Source: Psococerastis gibbosa (lineage: Eukaryota; Arthropoda; Insecta; Psocodea; Psocidae). Taken from it: 64,000 bases of DNA. Of the stretch, positions 33,201 through 48,200 are shown one piece after another; within the stretch, counting starts at the first letter, position 1, and each line of letters opens with the position of its first letter. The stretch is from positions 50,961,469 through 51,025,468 of the forward strand of contig OZ020485.1 of assembly GCA_963971405.1 (NCBI GenBank). The letters are read 5' to 3'. A program made the translations under genes and the position numbers. Under the pieces are notes generated by a model. The model was not told the DNA's origin. It did not search any database and was given only the letters and a program-made list of their open reading frames with translations.

Positions 33201-36200
33201 GTTTTCTTCAGCGGCCTAGAAATATCAGAAATATACAGTTTTATTGGACCAGACAGGAAAAATTGTTGAACATAGGCCTAAAACACAACCTATCTACTCG
33301 ATAAATTAATTTTATGAACTAGGTTGGAATTAGCTTCACTGCCACACGTTTATACGAGTATATGTAATGTTTTAACGGAATACTCGTGGTGATAACCTTT
33401 TGCAATGTGTTGGTATTTTTTAGCTTTTACTTCAAGTTTATGTGAATCCAGCTGTATGTTCTGGCATTTAAACGGACAATTATTATGCTGATTGTACGTG
33501 TACTTAAACGCATCCTATCCACACCTAGCCATCAGTTGGGCAACACCCATGGAACCATGCTCAGTGTATGACGGGGCCAAATTTTAATTTGATATCTTTC
33601 CTTTCGCCTTTGTTAGCCGCTATCGTCCCCGTTTCATTGGTAATTTTCAGTAGTTGTGCCTAATAGGCTTATAAATGAAATTGGGTAGGCTTATTCTGTG
33701 TGATAAGGTTATCATCACATATTAAGAATGTGATATCTAGGCTACCTGCCATCATATCTCATCCACGTAGCTCCCGCAATTACAAACTTATCACACCAAC
33801 TTCAAGAGGACATTGTATGCCTGGCTGATTAAGCCTACATCATTTTTACCATTTAATCAATATGTCCCCATTCAAAAACATTTACGATAAGTTTAACAAT
33901 GTTACTCAATCAATGACTGAACACTGCTATTGCATTGCATAAAATTTTTAAGGACTTGATAAATGCAATCAAAGAAAACACAATACTAGCAATGTACTCC
34001 CCACTGAGGAATAACCGTGATCGTAGCAGCAACAATCTCTACAAGGATTGTGTGTACGATAGGCAGGAGACAGGATTTTATATAATACAAATACATAGGG
34101 AAAGGACGTCAAATCCCAATTTTTTCAATGCTGAGGCCCGTGATTTGATTGGTTAGGTGCAAGCGTCATTGCGATAGCTATGGACCGTTATTAAAATAAA
34201 TTCAGTTTTCCAGCCTTTTAGAAGTGGATCGTCGGAATGAACTGTGAATTAATAAACTTATTAGGCCTATCTAGAGTACATTATTAGACTATCTGGGAGA
34301 GTGGAGTGAACTGCCCGGAATGAGTCGATAGTGAAGACTCTATAGAGTCTATACAATTACTAGGCTCTATCATAAGAAAGCTTGACCATCCAGGGCACGT
34401 GGGATAGCTCATTAATTATTAGCTTATTAGCAGCGGAGGTGGGAATGGGATAGTAGACTATGTGTGAGAGTGGAGTGGACTGACGGAATGGACTGACAGT
34501 GAATGGGCCTCCTATACAATTACTAGGCCCCATTATAAGAAAGCTTGCCCATCGAGGCCACATGGGATAGGTCATTAGCAGCGGAGGTGGGATAGAAGAC
34601 TATCTGTGAGAGTGTTGACCGCATTCCAGCCCATGCCTGCAGGTCCTTGTAGTACCACGGCCTCAGTCACGGACTGTCACTAACAAATCAAATTTCACAG
34701 CAAATATTGTTCGTAGAGCCCTCAATTAGAAGCATGGTTCCTCTACATTTCGATCCCAAGTATGGGACCATACAGCCGCAGTTATGGGTTTCAGAATTTT
34801 CACACCTTCCATATTAACGATAAACATATTAGTGACGAATGAAGGTCGCAAACTAAATATACGCATTGTCAACGTTTAACCAAAAATCTGATCCCCCCCC
34901 CCCTAGGTACACGTTTTGTGCAGTCGAATTTCACAGGAAATATTAATTGGTTCAAAAGCATCGTGCCCATAGAATAAATACTCCTCTATATTTTCAAACA
35001 TGATCCGTGACCACATTTTTGGAACTGCTTCCTGCCTCCTGTTTTTAAAACGATTCCCTTCAAGACCAATCAAAAGTTTTTCAACAAAATGTGAGGGTGA
35101 GATAGGTGTGTATCTGTCAGATTAGCGTCACTGCATTCCAGTCCATATAGGAAATAGGCACATTCTGTGACTATTAACTAATATCAGCGTTGTCGCAGCA
35201 GATATTCGATTGGGGGCAAGCACATTAGCGGTCGGCGTTTTAGCAAAGGCCCAGCCTATTAACATTCCCTTCAACTGATGTCAATAAAACTGTCGTCCAA
35301 GCACCTGGACAGCAGTAGCGGGTTCAGAAAGTATTCTCCAAACGACATGCAAGGAAAATTAGTAACAGCTACAATTTTGCACCTAAATTTTCAATAATGT
35401 CCCCCAGCATCGCCTCCCCGCTAGGCTTGCCATAGTTTGTCATTGACATAGTGAACTACGTGAGTTTTGGGGACGGGTGTGATCTGGGGGCATTTACTCT
35501 ATGCCCTATGGCGGCTATGGCTCCACCTGGGGACCTTAACAGCAAACCCACCAACTTGATAGATTTGCCTCCGCTGAGCAGTTATCTAGATATTGAAGTG
35601 CACGTGGTGTTCAAATTTTAGTATTTGTGAAAGCTGGCTTATGAAGGCAAACTTGAACATTGCCTTTGGTATCAAAGTTTTCCAACTTCCCGAGAGAGCG
35701 TCGCTGTGATAAGAAGCATGTGACCAGCCGGCGATAGCGACCAACATTCTCGGTGGACTTGTCACACATTCGAGCGCGCCAAAAATGTTATTTTTTAATT
35801 TTGGAGCCACCTGCCACGTTTTTTTCAATGGCTGTCATGGCAAGGCAAGGAGGTAGTGCTAGTCTCTACACACCTTGCGATCGGAGACTCGAAACAAGTA
35901 CCTATTTGGTTACTTAGTGAGGCGATTGAAGAGGTTAATCGGATACATTCATTCAATGGTTTGTATTATAATGAGAGTTAGCTTTGTAAAATATCACATA
36001 AAACATATATAAATATATCGTCACGACCGGTTTCGACATCATATGTTTTTATGTGATATTTTACAAAGTTAACTCTCATTATAATGTGTTCAAAATATTA
36101 CAAAGTTACAAAGGAGGACGATTTTATATATATATCAATGGTGCGATTAACATTTTTTTTTTTAATGTGATGTGGCGAGTGACCCTAGAAATTCAAAATC

Positions 36201-39200
36201 ATATTTTTGGCGGGAAGCAAATGTCTAATCTGTTGTACATATACCTGCCGATCTTGTCATACTCCATCTGAGCGATAGAGTGCTCCCTGCACATGACAAC
36301 AATCAAATGCAACTGGGCCTGAGCATTCCTGCACTCCAGTAGTAGTACACAGAATGACGGACCATTCATTTTGGAGTGGTATCGTTCCATATCAACTTTT
36401 TGATGCTCCACCCCAGCTATATATACAGTATATATATAAACTGTCAATGACAATTAAACGCAACTAGGGATATGCCTTCCTTATGTCCCGTGCCCCGTAC
36501 ACACACACACACACACTAACAGACAATCCGTTTTGGAGTGGCATAGCTCCATATACAATATGAACCTGGTCATGCTCCATCTGAGCATCTGTAAGATCGC
36601 CTTTATGACACACAGACTAACAGGCAATCCAATTTGGATTGGAATCACTCCATATATGGACCTTCTGGTACTTGAGCTGAGCTATGGAAAACTTGATGAC
36701 AAATAACTATTAAACACAACTATGCATGGGCCTTCCTCGTGTCCAGTAGACAAGCATTCTATTTTGGAGTGGTATCGGTCCATATCAACTGGATGCGATG
36801 AATGGAGTGCTGCCTGTCCATGAGCGTTACACAATATTGTGAGGATGGCGCCACTGGTACCCACCAAAGGCATCTCCTTTTACGGAGCTCGCCTTGTAAA
36901 CATTCATGATATCACCAATAGTCGAATGGGCTGCGTCAATATGCAAACTATTCCTCTCGACACAACCTACTTATAACTTATGTTTCCGCCACCATCGATT
37001 GAAAAGTTGAATTAAATTGTCCAGGAGGTGACGGTTAAGAAACGGAAACTAACATACTTGAGCCATATTATGAGGAACGAAAAGTATCGCCTTCTTGAGA
37101 TGATGTACATCCTGGTTGAAAAACCTGGGCCAGTGGTTAGGCAAGAGCTCAGGCAGACTTCACTTTTCATATAGCATCCGAGGTGGCATGCTAGCCACTG
37201 CACCAAATCCGTCCATTTTTTCCATGTCTTCCTTTCTCTGATCCTCCTGCCTATAGAGGCTTTCTACCAAGTTCAATAGGTACATCTAAGTGGAAAAACG
37301 CAGTACTTTATTGTTATCAATTTACTTAAGTAGCGTTACCAATATGGGTAGACAGCATAGTGATGGTTACAGTCACGCTGGTGGAGGCCACGCATACTAT
37401 TATGACACTAGTGAATCACAACACAACCATTCACGATTTCCAATACAGCAGGGATTCACGCCATTGTAATTAGTAATGCACATCGCATCGCTATAAATCA
37501 TTTAAACTACGATCGAAACAACCTAATTTTAACGAGCAGATGAATCGAAACAACAACCTTCTATATGAAAGTCAAGAATCCGAACCAATAGACTACAAGC
37601 TTTGGTTGATGATAGGCCACACTCATACCCGAACTTGGCTAAGTCAAGCTTGCAGCGTGTCCATTGTCGCTTGTGTAGGTTGACATCGAGGACGTGAACC
37701 AGTTTGTCAACGGGGAAAAATTCATAAGGAAACAATACCAATCACGTCCGAAATAAATAGGCCTACCTACGTCCATCAAAAGGCCTTCAAATTCAATTTT
37801 GAGTAAAAAAAAAAAAAAAAAATAGAAGCACATGAAGTTAGGTTTGACGGGTAAGAGAAGAAATGGTATATGGGAGTGGTGCAGCCAGCAGGGGCGTGTC
37901 CCAATAGTGTGTAGGTGGGGCCATATCTTTTATCACATTTTTATGTCCAGCCAGCCACTTTATGTCTCTCCCCAGACCCGCCATTAACACTTGCCCTCTT
38001 ACCATCACAACCTATAGCCATCAGCCAGTCACGCAACTAACTTTACCTCTGGCTTTTAAACATCTTCAACGTTTACTCAAAGAATAAGTAAACTGCATGT
38101 ATAGTCCTTGTAAAAACCAACGTGGTTTCCCAGCTTAACTTTCATTCTTTTAAATTGTCTGTCTTAATTTTCTCCAAGTTCCCTATTTTCGGAAATAATG
38201 TCGTGAGGAGCAGAAGGTTGCCTCCACAACCTAAAACTCAATTCAATGCAACTACAAGGACTTTCACGGCCAGCGTTACATGATGAAGCAGTAGAATCTG
38301 AATTGTCAATTAAATTTTAATCGGACACCCCCATCATCAGTTTCTTGAACCAAAACAAATTTGAAAATATCGATTGTAGAACTGTTATAACTGTGACACC
38401 ACTAAGAATAAATAATACTCCTATACATTTCGGCGTTGACTAACACTGATTTGCCCCAGTTGCCAAGCAAAACACTTTCACGATAGGCTTCTCCCTATCT
38501 CATTGCCTCTTAAAAATTGATTCATTAATGAGATATTTCTGACAGTATTACGAGCGATATATATTTTAATGTTTATTTTGTATACCTGTAAGGTTTAGGA
38601 CCCTTCCATTGCTACTTTATTGATTCATTAGCTTACTTCGGCCCGATTCTGCCGGACAAGGGTCAAGCGGCATTTACATAATATGTATGTGAGGTGCAAT
38701 CCGAGGAGAGTGCATACAAGTATGGAGTCTAGTGGAAATACTGCAAACCTGTTATGACAGTTCCCACTGTCATAACAGACTGCCAACTGCAGGGGCGTCA
38801 CCAGGGAGAGGAGGAGTCCATGCTCAACAGTCAGCACTTTCATAAAAATACATGTCATTTGGTATGCTCACTAAGAAAAATAAATAAATAAACATATTTC
38901 TGTTCGAATCAAGTAAATCAACAAGTAATCGACAAGAAAGTATAAAGTAAAATCGTCAAAAAAGGGTAGTTTTGTCATTGTGGTTGTGCTAGTGCCTCAG
39001 TGACAGTGTAGAAAGCTTTCTCTAGGAGATGACCTCTAAGAAATTTAGGGAAGTTAGCAGCATTTCTCGTCGCTCTCAGTTCAATTGGGAGTTTTAGTAA
39101 AGTTTTTAGTAAAGGATCCAGTCGCTCACACTTGGCTGTGCGTGGTGCTGGCCCTCCCTGTTACCTCGTGTTGTAGGTGTGGGTGTCCCCATTTTGTTTA

Positions 39201-42200
39201 AATTTCCCCCACAGCTCAGGCTTTAGGATTATCTAAAAGGCATCTAAATAAGTAAAGGCACACATGAAACACAATATATCAGGACATGTAACGTAGTGGT
39301 ACGGACTTTGACTTTCACCCGAAAGGTTGTTAGTTTCAGTCCCACACTGGCTAGATTTTCTGGCCATGCTTCGGAGGGCATGTGAAGCAGGCGGCCCCGG
39401 GCCTTCCTAGTTGAGTGTAAGGGAGGGCTTTATAGCCCTAATCCGATAGGTTGGCTTAGTAATAGAAACAATAAAAAGTCATTATTGCTTACCAATTTAT
39501 ACGTAGTATAAGGAAAGCTTTGGGATGGTCGAAATTTTAGATTCCGAGATTTCACGGGATTTACACGTTTTGAGGTCCCAGGAACACAAAAAAGTGGTTT
39601 TTACGAAATGTCTGTATGTCTGTCTGTTCATCGATTTCCGGACAAACTACTCAGTGGATTTGAATGAAATTTGGCATATAGATTTATAAAAAAAGTCATG
39701 TCGCGGGACCATTTTTTTTGTTTTGGACTAACTCAATTTGGAGGGGTTTTATTCTCAAAAAACTAAAAAAAAAAACGTCTAAAAAAATATTTCTCAAAAA
39801 CGGCTCCAAAGATTTCTTTTAAATTCAAATATTGTAATCGTTATTAATGTTGATAAAATGCGGGGGGTCGCTTGCCCCTTGATAGTTTGCTTCTGGGGGT
39901 AAAAAAATAAAAATAACTAAATTTTCATGAAAAATGACTAAAAAATAATTTTTCTGCGAAACCTTTCTACCGATGATTTCTTCTTTCAGGTATGTTTTAG
40001 GTGTTAAATTGAGTAACGAAACAGGACAGTTTGCTTTCCCAAAAAACAATTGGATTTTGTGCAAAAATTTTTTTTTTTAAAAAATGAAAGCAAATTCACG
40101 CTCAAATGCATTGCGTGCACTGCCATTATTGCTGTGTGATAATGTGTTGGTCTGACCTATCTACAATTTACGTCACATTCAGGGGACGACGCCCCCCCCC
40201 CCCCCCGTGAAATCCGAAATTTAACCATAGGAAAATTATTTACCATAAAATTAATAATTTTCTCTCTACTAATCGATAAATTGGAAAGCATGTTCGAGTA
40301 AACTCGGACCGGTTCTTTATAATATATCATAACAATCCACGCCAAAGGGCCGTGGTCGATACAAAACCGAACTTGCACGCATTTTATCAACAGCTAAGGT
40401 CGAGTTTTCCCGGAGCCTCCGAGACACAAACCTGGGTATTAACGATCAACGAAACGTTTGAAAGGTTCACTTTTAGATCGACCCCAGCGCAAAGGCCCGG
40501 ATTCCCCTGTTACATCATGTGACTCTGGCCGTGACAGCCTTTGTAATGAACACACCATTAATGTATATGTAACAGAACCGGTACGAGTGAGCAAGTACAT
40601 GCTTTCCTATTTATGAATTAGTATACGTACCGAGATAGATAATATCAGCAGTTCCATGCTGAACATTTGTCCTAGGGTTACATTTCGGCTGCCTCGGGTT
40701 TCCCTATCCCAAAGCACTGAATTGATATTGCATAGAACGGGCAGATCAACATAATACAACACAGTAATAATGATACGGCATGCCATGTGTTGAATCATGA
40801 ATTATCTATAATTTCAACAAAAAATATTTTTTTAAATAAAAACCAAAACTTTACTTGAGCAAGCAACCAGTCCATTTTTTACTCTTTTAACACCTAAAAC
40901 ATACAAAAAGTTGCAAACCATCGATAGAAACATTCCCCCGGAAAAAATTGTATTAGTCATTTTTCATGAAAATTGAGTCTTTTATTTTTTCTCCTCCAGA
41001 ACCAAACTATAAAGAGGCAAGCGACATGTTTGATTTTGTTTACATTAATAACAACAATAATTTAGAAAGAAATAGTTTCAGCCGCCTTTGAGAAATATTT
41101 TTTTTAGCCGCTTGTTGGATTTTTAGGATAAAACCCCAAAATTGAGGTAACCTAAAGTAAAAAGAGTGGCACCTGAGATATGATTTTTGTGAACCTACAT
41201 GCACAATTCCATCAAAATCCACCGAGTAGTTTTTACCACAAATTGACGAAAAACAAGACAGACATTTCGTAAAAAACACTTTTTTGGGTTCCTGGGACCT
41301 AAAAACGAGTAAATCCGTTGAAATCTCGGAATCGAAAAATTCGACCATCACAAAGCTTTCCTTATACTACGTATAAATAGGAAAGCAACAAAATTGCAAT
41401 ATTAAATAGGTCGGTTGTTGTTGCATAAAGCAATCTAGCAAACATGCAATAATATGATGAGAGAAATGTCCCAGTATACGCTAATAGTGTCACAATGTCC
41501 ACGATCGTATCCTCAAACCCACGATTACTCATTTAGCGCTATTAGATTGGTCATCATTTCTCATTGCGCACAGGCTCATTTTCCCTTAACCCATGACAAA
41601 CTCATCCGATTTACATGGAAAACTACTCAAGTAATTTTTGGGATATTCAAGAGTATACAAAACCATGGAAAACCCCCGGAAACTAGAATATCGTATGTTA
41701 TCATATAACAGCAATTCGAAGCACCGAGCGGTCCGAGCCTATAATTAACTTTGTAGAAAGTCTATACAGGCAGAAGAATTAGAGAAAGGAAGACATGGAA
41801 ACGGGATTCGAACCAGACGGATTTGGCGAAGTGGTCAGCCCGGCAAGGGGGAGACTCAGGTTCGAACAATTAGTGGCACCACGGTAAACCAGTGGGTATA
41901 AATCTGAACTAAGAAGCTAAGGTCGAGTTTTGACTTAAAATAGTGGCCTGGGTCCACACAACCCTGCAGCAGCTCTTTCACACACGTAACATTCTGTAAG
42001 GGCTTTCGATTACATATATCCCAGCTGGGGCATATTTCAGTCCGAAAGATTCCAAATACGAGTAAGAGAATACTATAACTGTCCTTAGACCTAGAACCGA
42101 GAATAGTCTTGCCACGCCATTTTTCTTTGCAACATTTACACCAACAACTTGACAGTTAAATCCGATGACTAACAAAATAATTGTGTGCTGCTACGTTTTA

Positions 42201-45200
42201 CGCTATTTCAAAGCATAGACAAGCCATGGGCTGCTTGTTATAAATTTAGAGCCCACAAGCAACACTTAAAATGCTTAAATCTCAGAGAAGCGGGTCAACA
42301 ATATTATGTGACCCCCCTGATCAATACAGCCATCAATCATATTTTCTTGGACGCATATAAACAACCGAACCAATGAGATTGCAGCTTTTACAGTCTTAAA
42401 ACATCTCAATTAGTCTAAAAATGTATTTCTACTTCTTTATTTCCCCCTTTTTTCAGCGAAAGTATTAAGGGGTATTTAAAAGGGGAGCCCTAAATTAACT
42501 TTGTAGGGGTTCATAATATTAATGGCGCTATGTGCAGTGGGCCTTTGTTTAAGGATCCCAGAAACCTTTCTTCAAATTTAGTTTTGTATTGGAAAAGTGT
42601 ATAATGGTGAACAAACTAAAACTTGCCTTTAAGGTGCCCTTTGATTAAATTAGATCATTGTGCTAGTATCTCAGTGACTGTGTAGAAAGCTTTCTCTAAG
42701 AGATGGTCACTAAGCAATTTAGGGAAGTTAGTATCATTTTGATATATTGCATGATAATTATGTACCTCTTCCTAACACAGATTGGCCACGAAGTTGATTT
42801 GTAAAATATACTATTGTTAGTCCAGAGGAATTAGTTGGAGAACTGTGGCCAATCGGTGTTAGTGAAGGCCATATATCATCGAAATGTGGAGGAGTATTTG
42901 TGTTAATTTAGCGGAAATTTTTAAAAACTCGACCATCAATATTTCAACAACAACAACGCGTCGTAAGGGCACTTCGATATGCCCCTATGGCATCCTTTAA
43001 TTAAAGGCCGGTTTGAAGTGTCCCTGGGTGTGGGTGAGAGAGGCCTACTGCTGTATTAACGGGCTGCGTACAAGAGTTAGTCAGGTATCAAACAACATAA
43101 TGGGTCACGTGGGAACCATTCCCATCCTTTCTCTTCCTAACAAATTCACACCAAATTCAATTGGCCAGTCTAAAATAAAAGTAGCATACTCATTCTAAGT
43201 AGAGGTCTACCTAATATAGGGGACATACCTCCTGGTACGTTGTTTCAATACTTCGTGGAGACGTGGCCCCAATATTTTTGGCGCGCTCGAATGTCTCATC
43301 TCTCCTATAGAACTCTAATTCCAAGCAACGTTGGCTCTGCATAGAAAAATGAGGGAAACATGGCTGAAAAGTAATTCCGTTGGATTGCTGCCAGCATGAG
43401 AAATTCATTAAGATTATCGAAGCATTATTCTCAATAATTAGCCAGGTATAATTGATCTGGAAAGATGAGGTTCAATACTAGGGCATAAAGGAGGCATTTT
43501 CCACTGGTCCTGGGTCCAGCCAGCCCTAACGGCTACCTTAACTTGACCTGCTTGCAAATGATAACTCTGGTCATAGTGTACTTCAAGTCAGTCTCCCCCT
43601 CCTTCCGAATACTTTGAGGTGGGCCGCGGTAGCTTAAAATGGCAAAGCGCCTGAAAATCTTTCAAGAAAGATGATACTTTACCAGTCTTAATGCCTAAAC
43701 ACTCAATGAATTATGAATTGCCATGCGTTTTTCTTTCAATTACAGTCGAATAATTCTGTTAACTTATTTGAAATATCTTCAAATGCAAATTTGCCTGAAT
43801 ACAGTACTCGTGTATAGTTACGACACGTCTCTGATGGAATGGTGTATGGAGACTTGCACAAGTACAAGCACCACGCTACCACCTTGCTACCGAACCCGAT
43901 TATATCATAACATCTCGTTTATGGCTCCACAATCGATATTTCCTGCGAAATTAGAGTTTTCCCCATCTCTATACAGTATATACACAGATGTAATGATATT
44001 GGTGGGAAGACTGGAACCAACATACTTTCGGGTGAAAGTCACACTCAATACCACTAGGCTACAACGTCCATAGATTTAGGCCGTACTAACAGGTTAAATA
44101 GCACTATTTAACAATGAACATCATATTGTATTTAAAATTATCACAGCCCATAATTAACATTGATAATTAGCATTAATCACCAAAAAACCACAAGTCCATT
44201 AGCCGTTCCCAACGCACGTATTCAACAGCTATGCCAAATTACAGGCCTAGTCCAAAAGTGAAAGAATGAAGATGGCAATCCACTACAGAGGAATGTGGTA
44301 GGCATACAGGTACAGGTAAGGGGGTATGTATTATCGTGAGACCGGCCATTGTATACCATCTTTCATTCATTTGAATATACGTAAATTAGTCTCATACAAC
44401 ATGCTATAGGTTTGACAAGCTACTACATTATATCCGAGAACGGGGCATCAACAAATGTCTGGACTGAACCGACGATATAGCTTCTGCAATCTGCAACAAT
44501 TATTTTACTTTTCGCCAAAACAGCAGTGTTGTTGTTTCTAACGCCTAATTTCAACATTTCTGCTTTAAGCAACCCCGTCAGCCTGGCGGGGGGAGTGAGT
44601 CTGTTTGTTAACTTGAGGCACCCTAAGGGCAGACTCTTTCATCTCGGAGAAAGGGGAGTTGACTGACAGGTTGGACCTCCTGATTATAGTGGATTCCCAA
44701 CCACTTGGGGAACATTGTAAAGTCACACCATTAAATCGGAGGTGACCAGGACTCGACACGCATGTAGACTGACCGGTATAGTCTCAGCGCGTATATGTTC
44801 CGTTGCCAACGCTGTGCACACTACCAAGTTCGCCGCAGTTTGAAACATGGTCTGCTCTCATTGATTCAACATGGTAAGTTCGCATCCTGTATCGTATATG
44901 CCTATATTAGCCGCAGTAACCCTCCTGACGAACCCAAACGGATAAGGTGGGGACATAACAAGTTGTGACTGAAATTAAGCTTGGAGGTTCTCGTCATAAG
45001 CTAATTACAGTCAAAATTATGTTATTTAGAATACGAGTCAAGAGCGCAGACATTTTTGGATAGCCTGCGGTATATATCAAATTATTCAGACAGAAAATAT
45101 TAATATAATTATTGAAACTATTTTAAATTAAGACAAGATTGTTTTGGGTTTCCTTTTTGGCACAGTCAGCCGCTAAATGGCCTTACTAGTAGGGACAGAG

Positions 45201-48200
45201 GTGACGTGACTGGCATACGAAAAGTCACATGTAACAGTCACTACTGACCATATTCGGATATTCAAATGCAAGTTTAAAAGAACCGGTCCGAGTTTACTCG
45301 AACATGCTTTCCAATTTATCAACATTAGTAGATCTTCTTCTTCTTCTTCAGCCAACGCCCGTCCTTGGCTGGTAGGCCATTTGACGCACATTAGTAGATA
45401 GAGAATATGAGTAATTTCATGATAAATAATTTTCCACTGGTAAATTTCCGTTATTTCGGGGGGGGGGGGGGGGGTTGTCCACCTAACGTCACTGGAAGTG
45501 AGATAAATTCTAGAAAGGTCAGACCAACACATTAATTACTACACAGCAATAATTGCAGGGCACACAATGCATTTGAGTGCGAATTTTCTAACATTTTTTT
45601 CAAAAAATATTTTTTTTTGCAAAGCCAAATATTTTTTGGGAAAGCAACCAATGCGGTTTCGTTACTCAATTTAACACCTATAACATACCTGAAGGTAGAA
45701 ATCATCGATAGAAAGGTTTCACAGAAAAATTATTTTTTAGTCATATTTCATTACAATTTACATTTTTTTATTTTTTTACCCCCCGAAGCAAACTATCAAG
45801 GGGCAAGCGACCCCCCGCATTTTATCAACATTAATAACAACTACAATTTATGAGAATTTAAAAGAAATCGTTGGAGCCGTTTTCGGGAAATAATTTTTTT
45901 AGACGTTTTTTTGGAGTTTTTTTTGAGAATAAAACCCCCAAATTAGCCCCAAATACAAAAAAAATGGTCCCGAGGTATGATTTTTGTAAACATACATGCC
46001 GAATTTCATCAAAATCGACCGAGTAGTTTGCCCGGAAATCAACGAACAGACAGACAGACAGACATTTCGTAAAAACCACTTTTTTGTGTTCCTGGGACCT
46101 TAAAACGTGTAAATCCATTGAAATCTCGGAATCGAAAATTTCGACCGTCACAAAGCTTTCCTTATACTACGTATAAATTGGAAAGCAAAAACTGTAAATA
46201 AATAAAAAATGCCATGGCATAATAGCCCAATAAGCGTCTAGGCAGAGGATACTCTCTCGTGACCACTGCTCCATTGGGGATGTTGCAAGCGTTGAGGACT
46301 GAGGTAGTCATAAAGGACGGTCAATACAGAGACGTCCCTTACAAGTTGCATGTAATACAAGGGAACGTAATTAACTTAGTGAAAAGCATTTCGGACACGA
46401 CTTAATGGATGTTCGAAATCTGCATCATCTTCATGAGTGCAAAACATACATATGTATAGGTCTGTTTTTAAAATTGGATGCATATCTATAAATATGAACC
46501 GAGGGCAAGTCGCAAAAGCAAAGGGAATCTGTACAAAACCGGGAAAATTAAAGGACAGCTGCAACTAGCCGATTAGATAGAGGGCAGTAATCTTATCGAT
46601 CGCTCAAATATTTGTCGAAGGCAGCGGAGATGTAGCTGGCAAGTCATGCCTGCAGGTGGCAGTAGACACACTGCCAACTCTGGCCAAAGTTCACGAGGGT
46701 AGTTTGTTATTTGAATATTTAGGCGCCCATTCCACCGACCGGCTAGGGCTATTTACAAAAACGGTGACGTGGTAGCAGACATTCAAGTCTTAGGTGGCGT
46801 TTCCACCGACCTCGCATTGCAGAATGCAAATGACATTGACGGAAATTAGAATTTTTCTTTTTATAGAAATCTATTAAAATGTTTGTACTTAACATATCCC
46901 ATGACGCCATTTTTTAATTTTTGTTTGTTTGTGATTTTACTGTATGATCATTCATCAATTTTAACTATAGCATAGAGGAAAATAAACATTTCCGTCAATT
47001 CTGCAATGTGAGGTCGGTGGAAACCCCACCTAAGTCTTGAATGTCTGCTACCACGTCACTGTTTTTGTAAATAGCCCTAGCCGGTCGGTGGAATGGGCGC
47101 CTTAAACAAAGTTAACTGTACGAGTATAGCACCGAACTGATTTACAGTATGTATGAAATGAAAATAACCTGCTGTCATACGCTGTTCCAGAGCATAGGCA
47201 TACCATAAGAAATACCGGTCGGACACATAGTAAGGGTGGCTCGCATTACTGTCGCTAAAGCTGCGGTAAGTGGAATCCGAAGGAGCCCGGCATGTTTTTT
47301 CCTAAACCAATGCATAGTGGCTTCTTCCGGATTCCACTTTCCGTACCTTTAACCCTCATTTATTAATTCTTCTTTAGATTTATTTATTTAGAAAATGCGG
47401 AAATTCTTCTTTTTCTAATCCCTCTCCTATCGAAGATTGACGTTCGTCATGGCAATTTAGACCTTGGAGACTGCTGTTCTGAAATGGGAAGTCGTGCTCT
47501 TGCCAAACCACTGCCTCAGGTTTTTCAACCGGGATGTTCTTCTGCCGGGAGCCCTCAGTCCTTCTATCTTCCCATGCTATCTTTACATGCAGAAGGCAAT
47601 ACTTTTCGTCCCTGATCACATGGCCGAAATATGTTAGTTTCCGTTCCTTAACCGTCAGCAGCAACTCGCCTTCTCGGTCTCAGGACCTCAGTATTAGGAA
47701 CACAATCTCTGCAGGATATGCGCAGCATTCACCTGTATAGCCACATTTCAAATACACTGATTCTGTTCTCCATAGGCTCTGTCTAAATCCGTCCCATTTA
47801 TTAATGAACCAGCGAAACCGAAGCAACTTAACATGCTATCTTATAAATTGGTGGTGAACTTTTCAGGAAACTATAGTAAATGGCTGGAGAATGGTTTGCT
47901 AAGATATGACTACTTGGCCCTACCCAGCTGGATGAGTCATATTGTGACTCATACAAAACAAAATGGGGGTAAACACAAACATTATTTCTTATAATTTTTA
48001 CTGATCCACATCCAATATCAGATTAAAACAGAAATGTTACTAAGCAGGACAACATTATTTCTACCAAGGCCCTTCTGCTGCCCGGTTCTAGTTTCCATGA
48101 ATAATATACGCACATGCCTTATGTGTGTAAATGATTGAACAACAACGGCTGAACGGTGTGAGAAATAATTCATTTTCTCGTTCCATGGTCCCCATATTGG

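Noticed and set aside
36265..36830. CRISPR-like array
   Set aside because: Spacing is uneven, units are degenerate, and the genome is eukaryotic.
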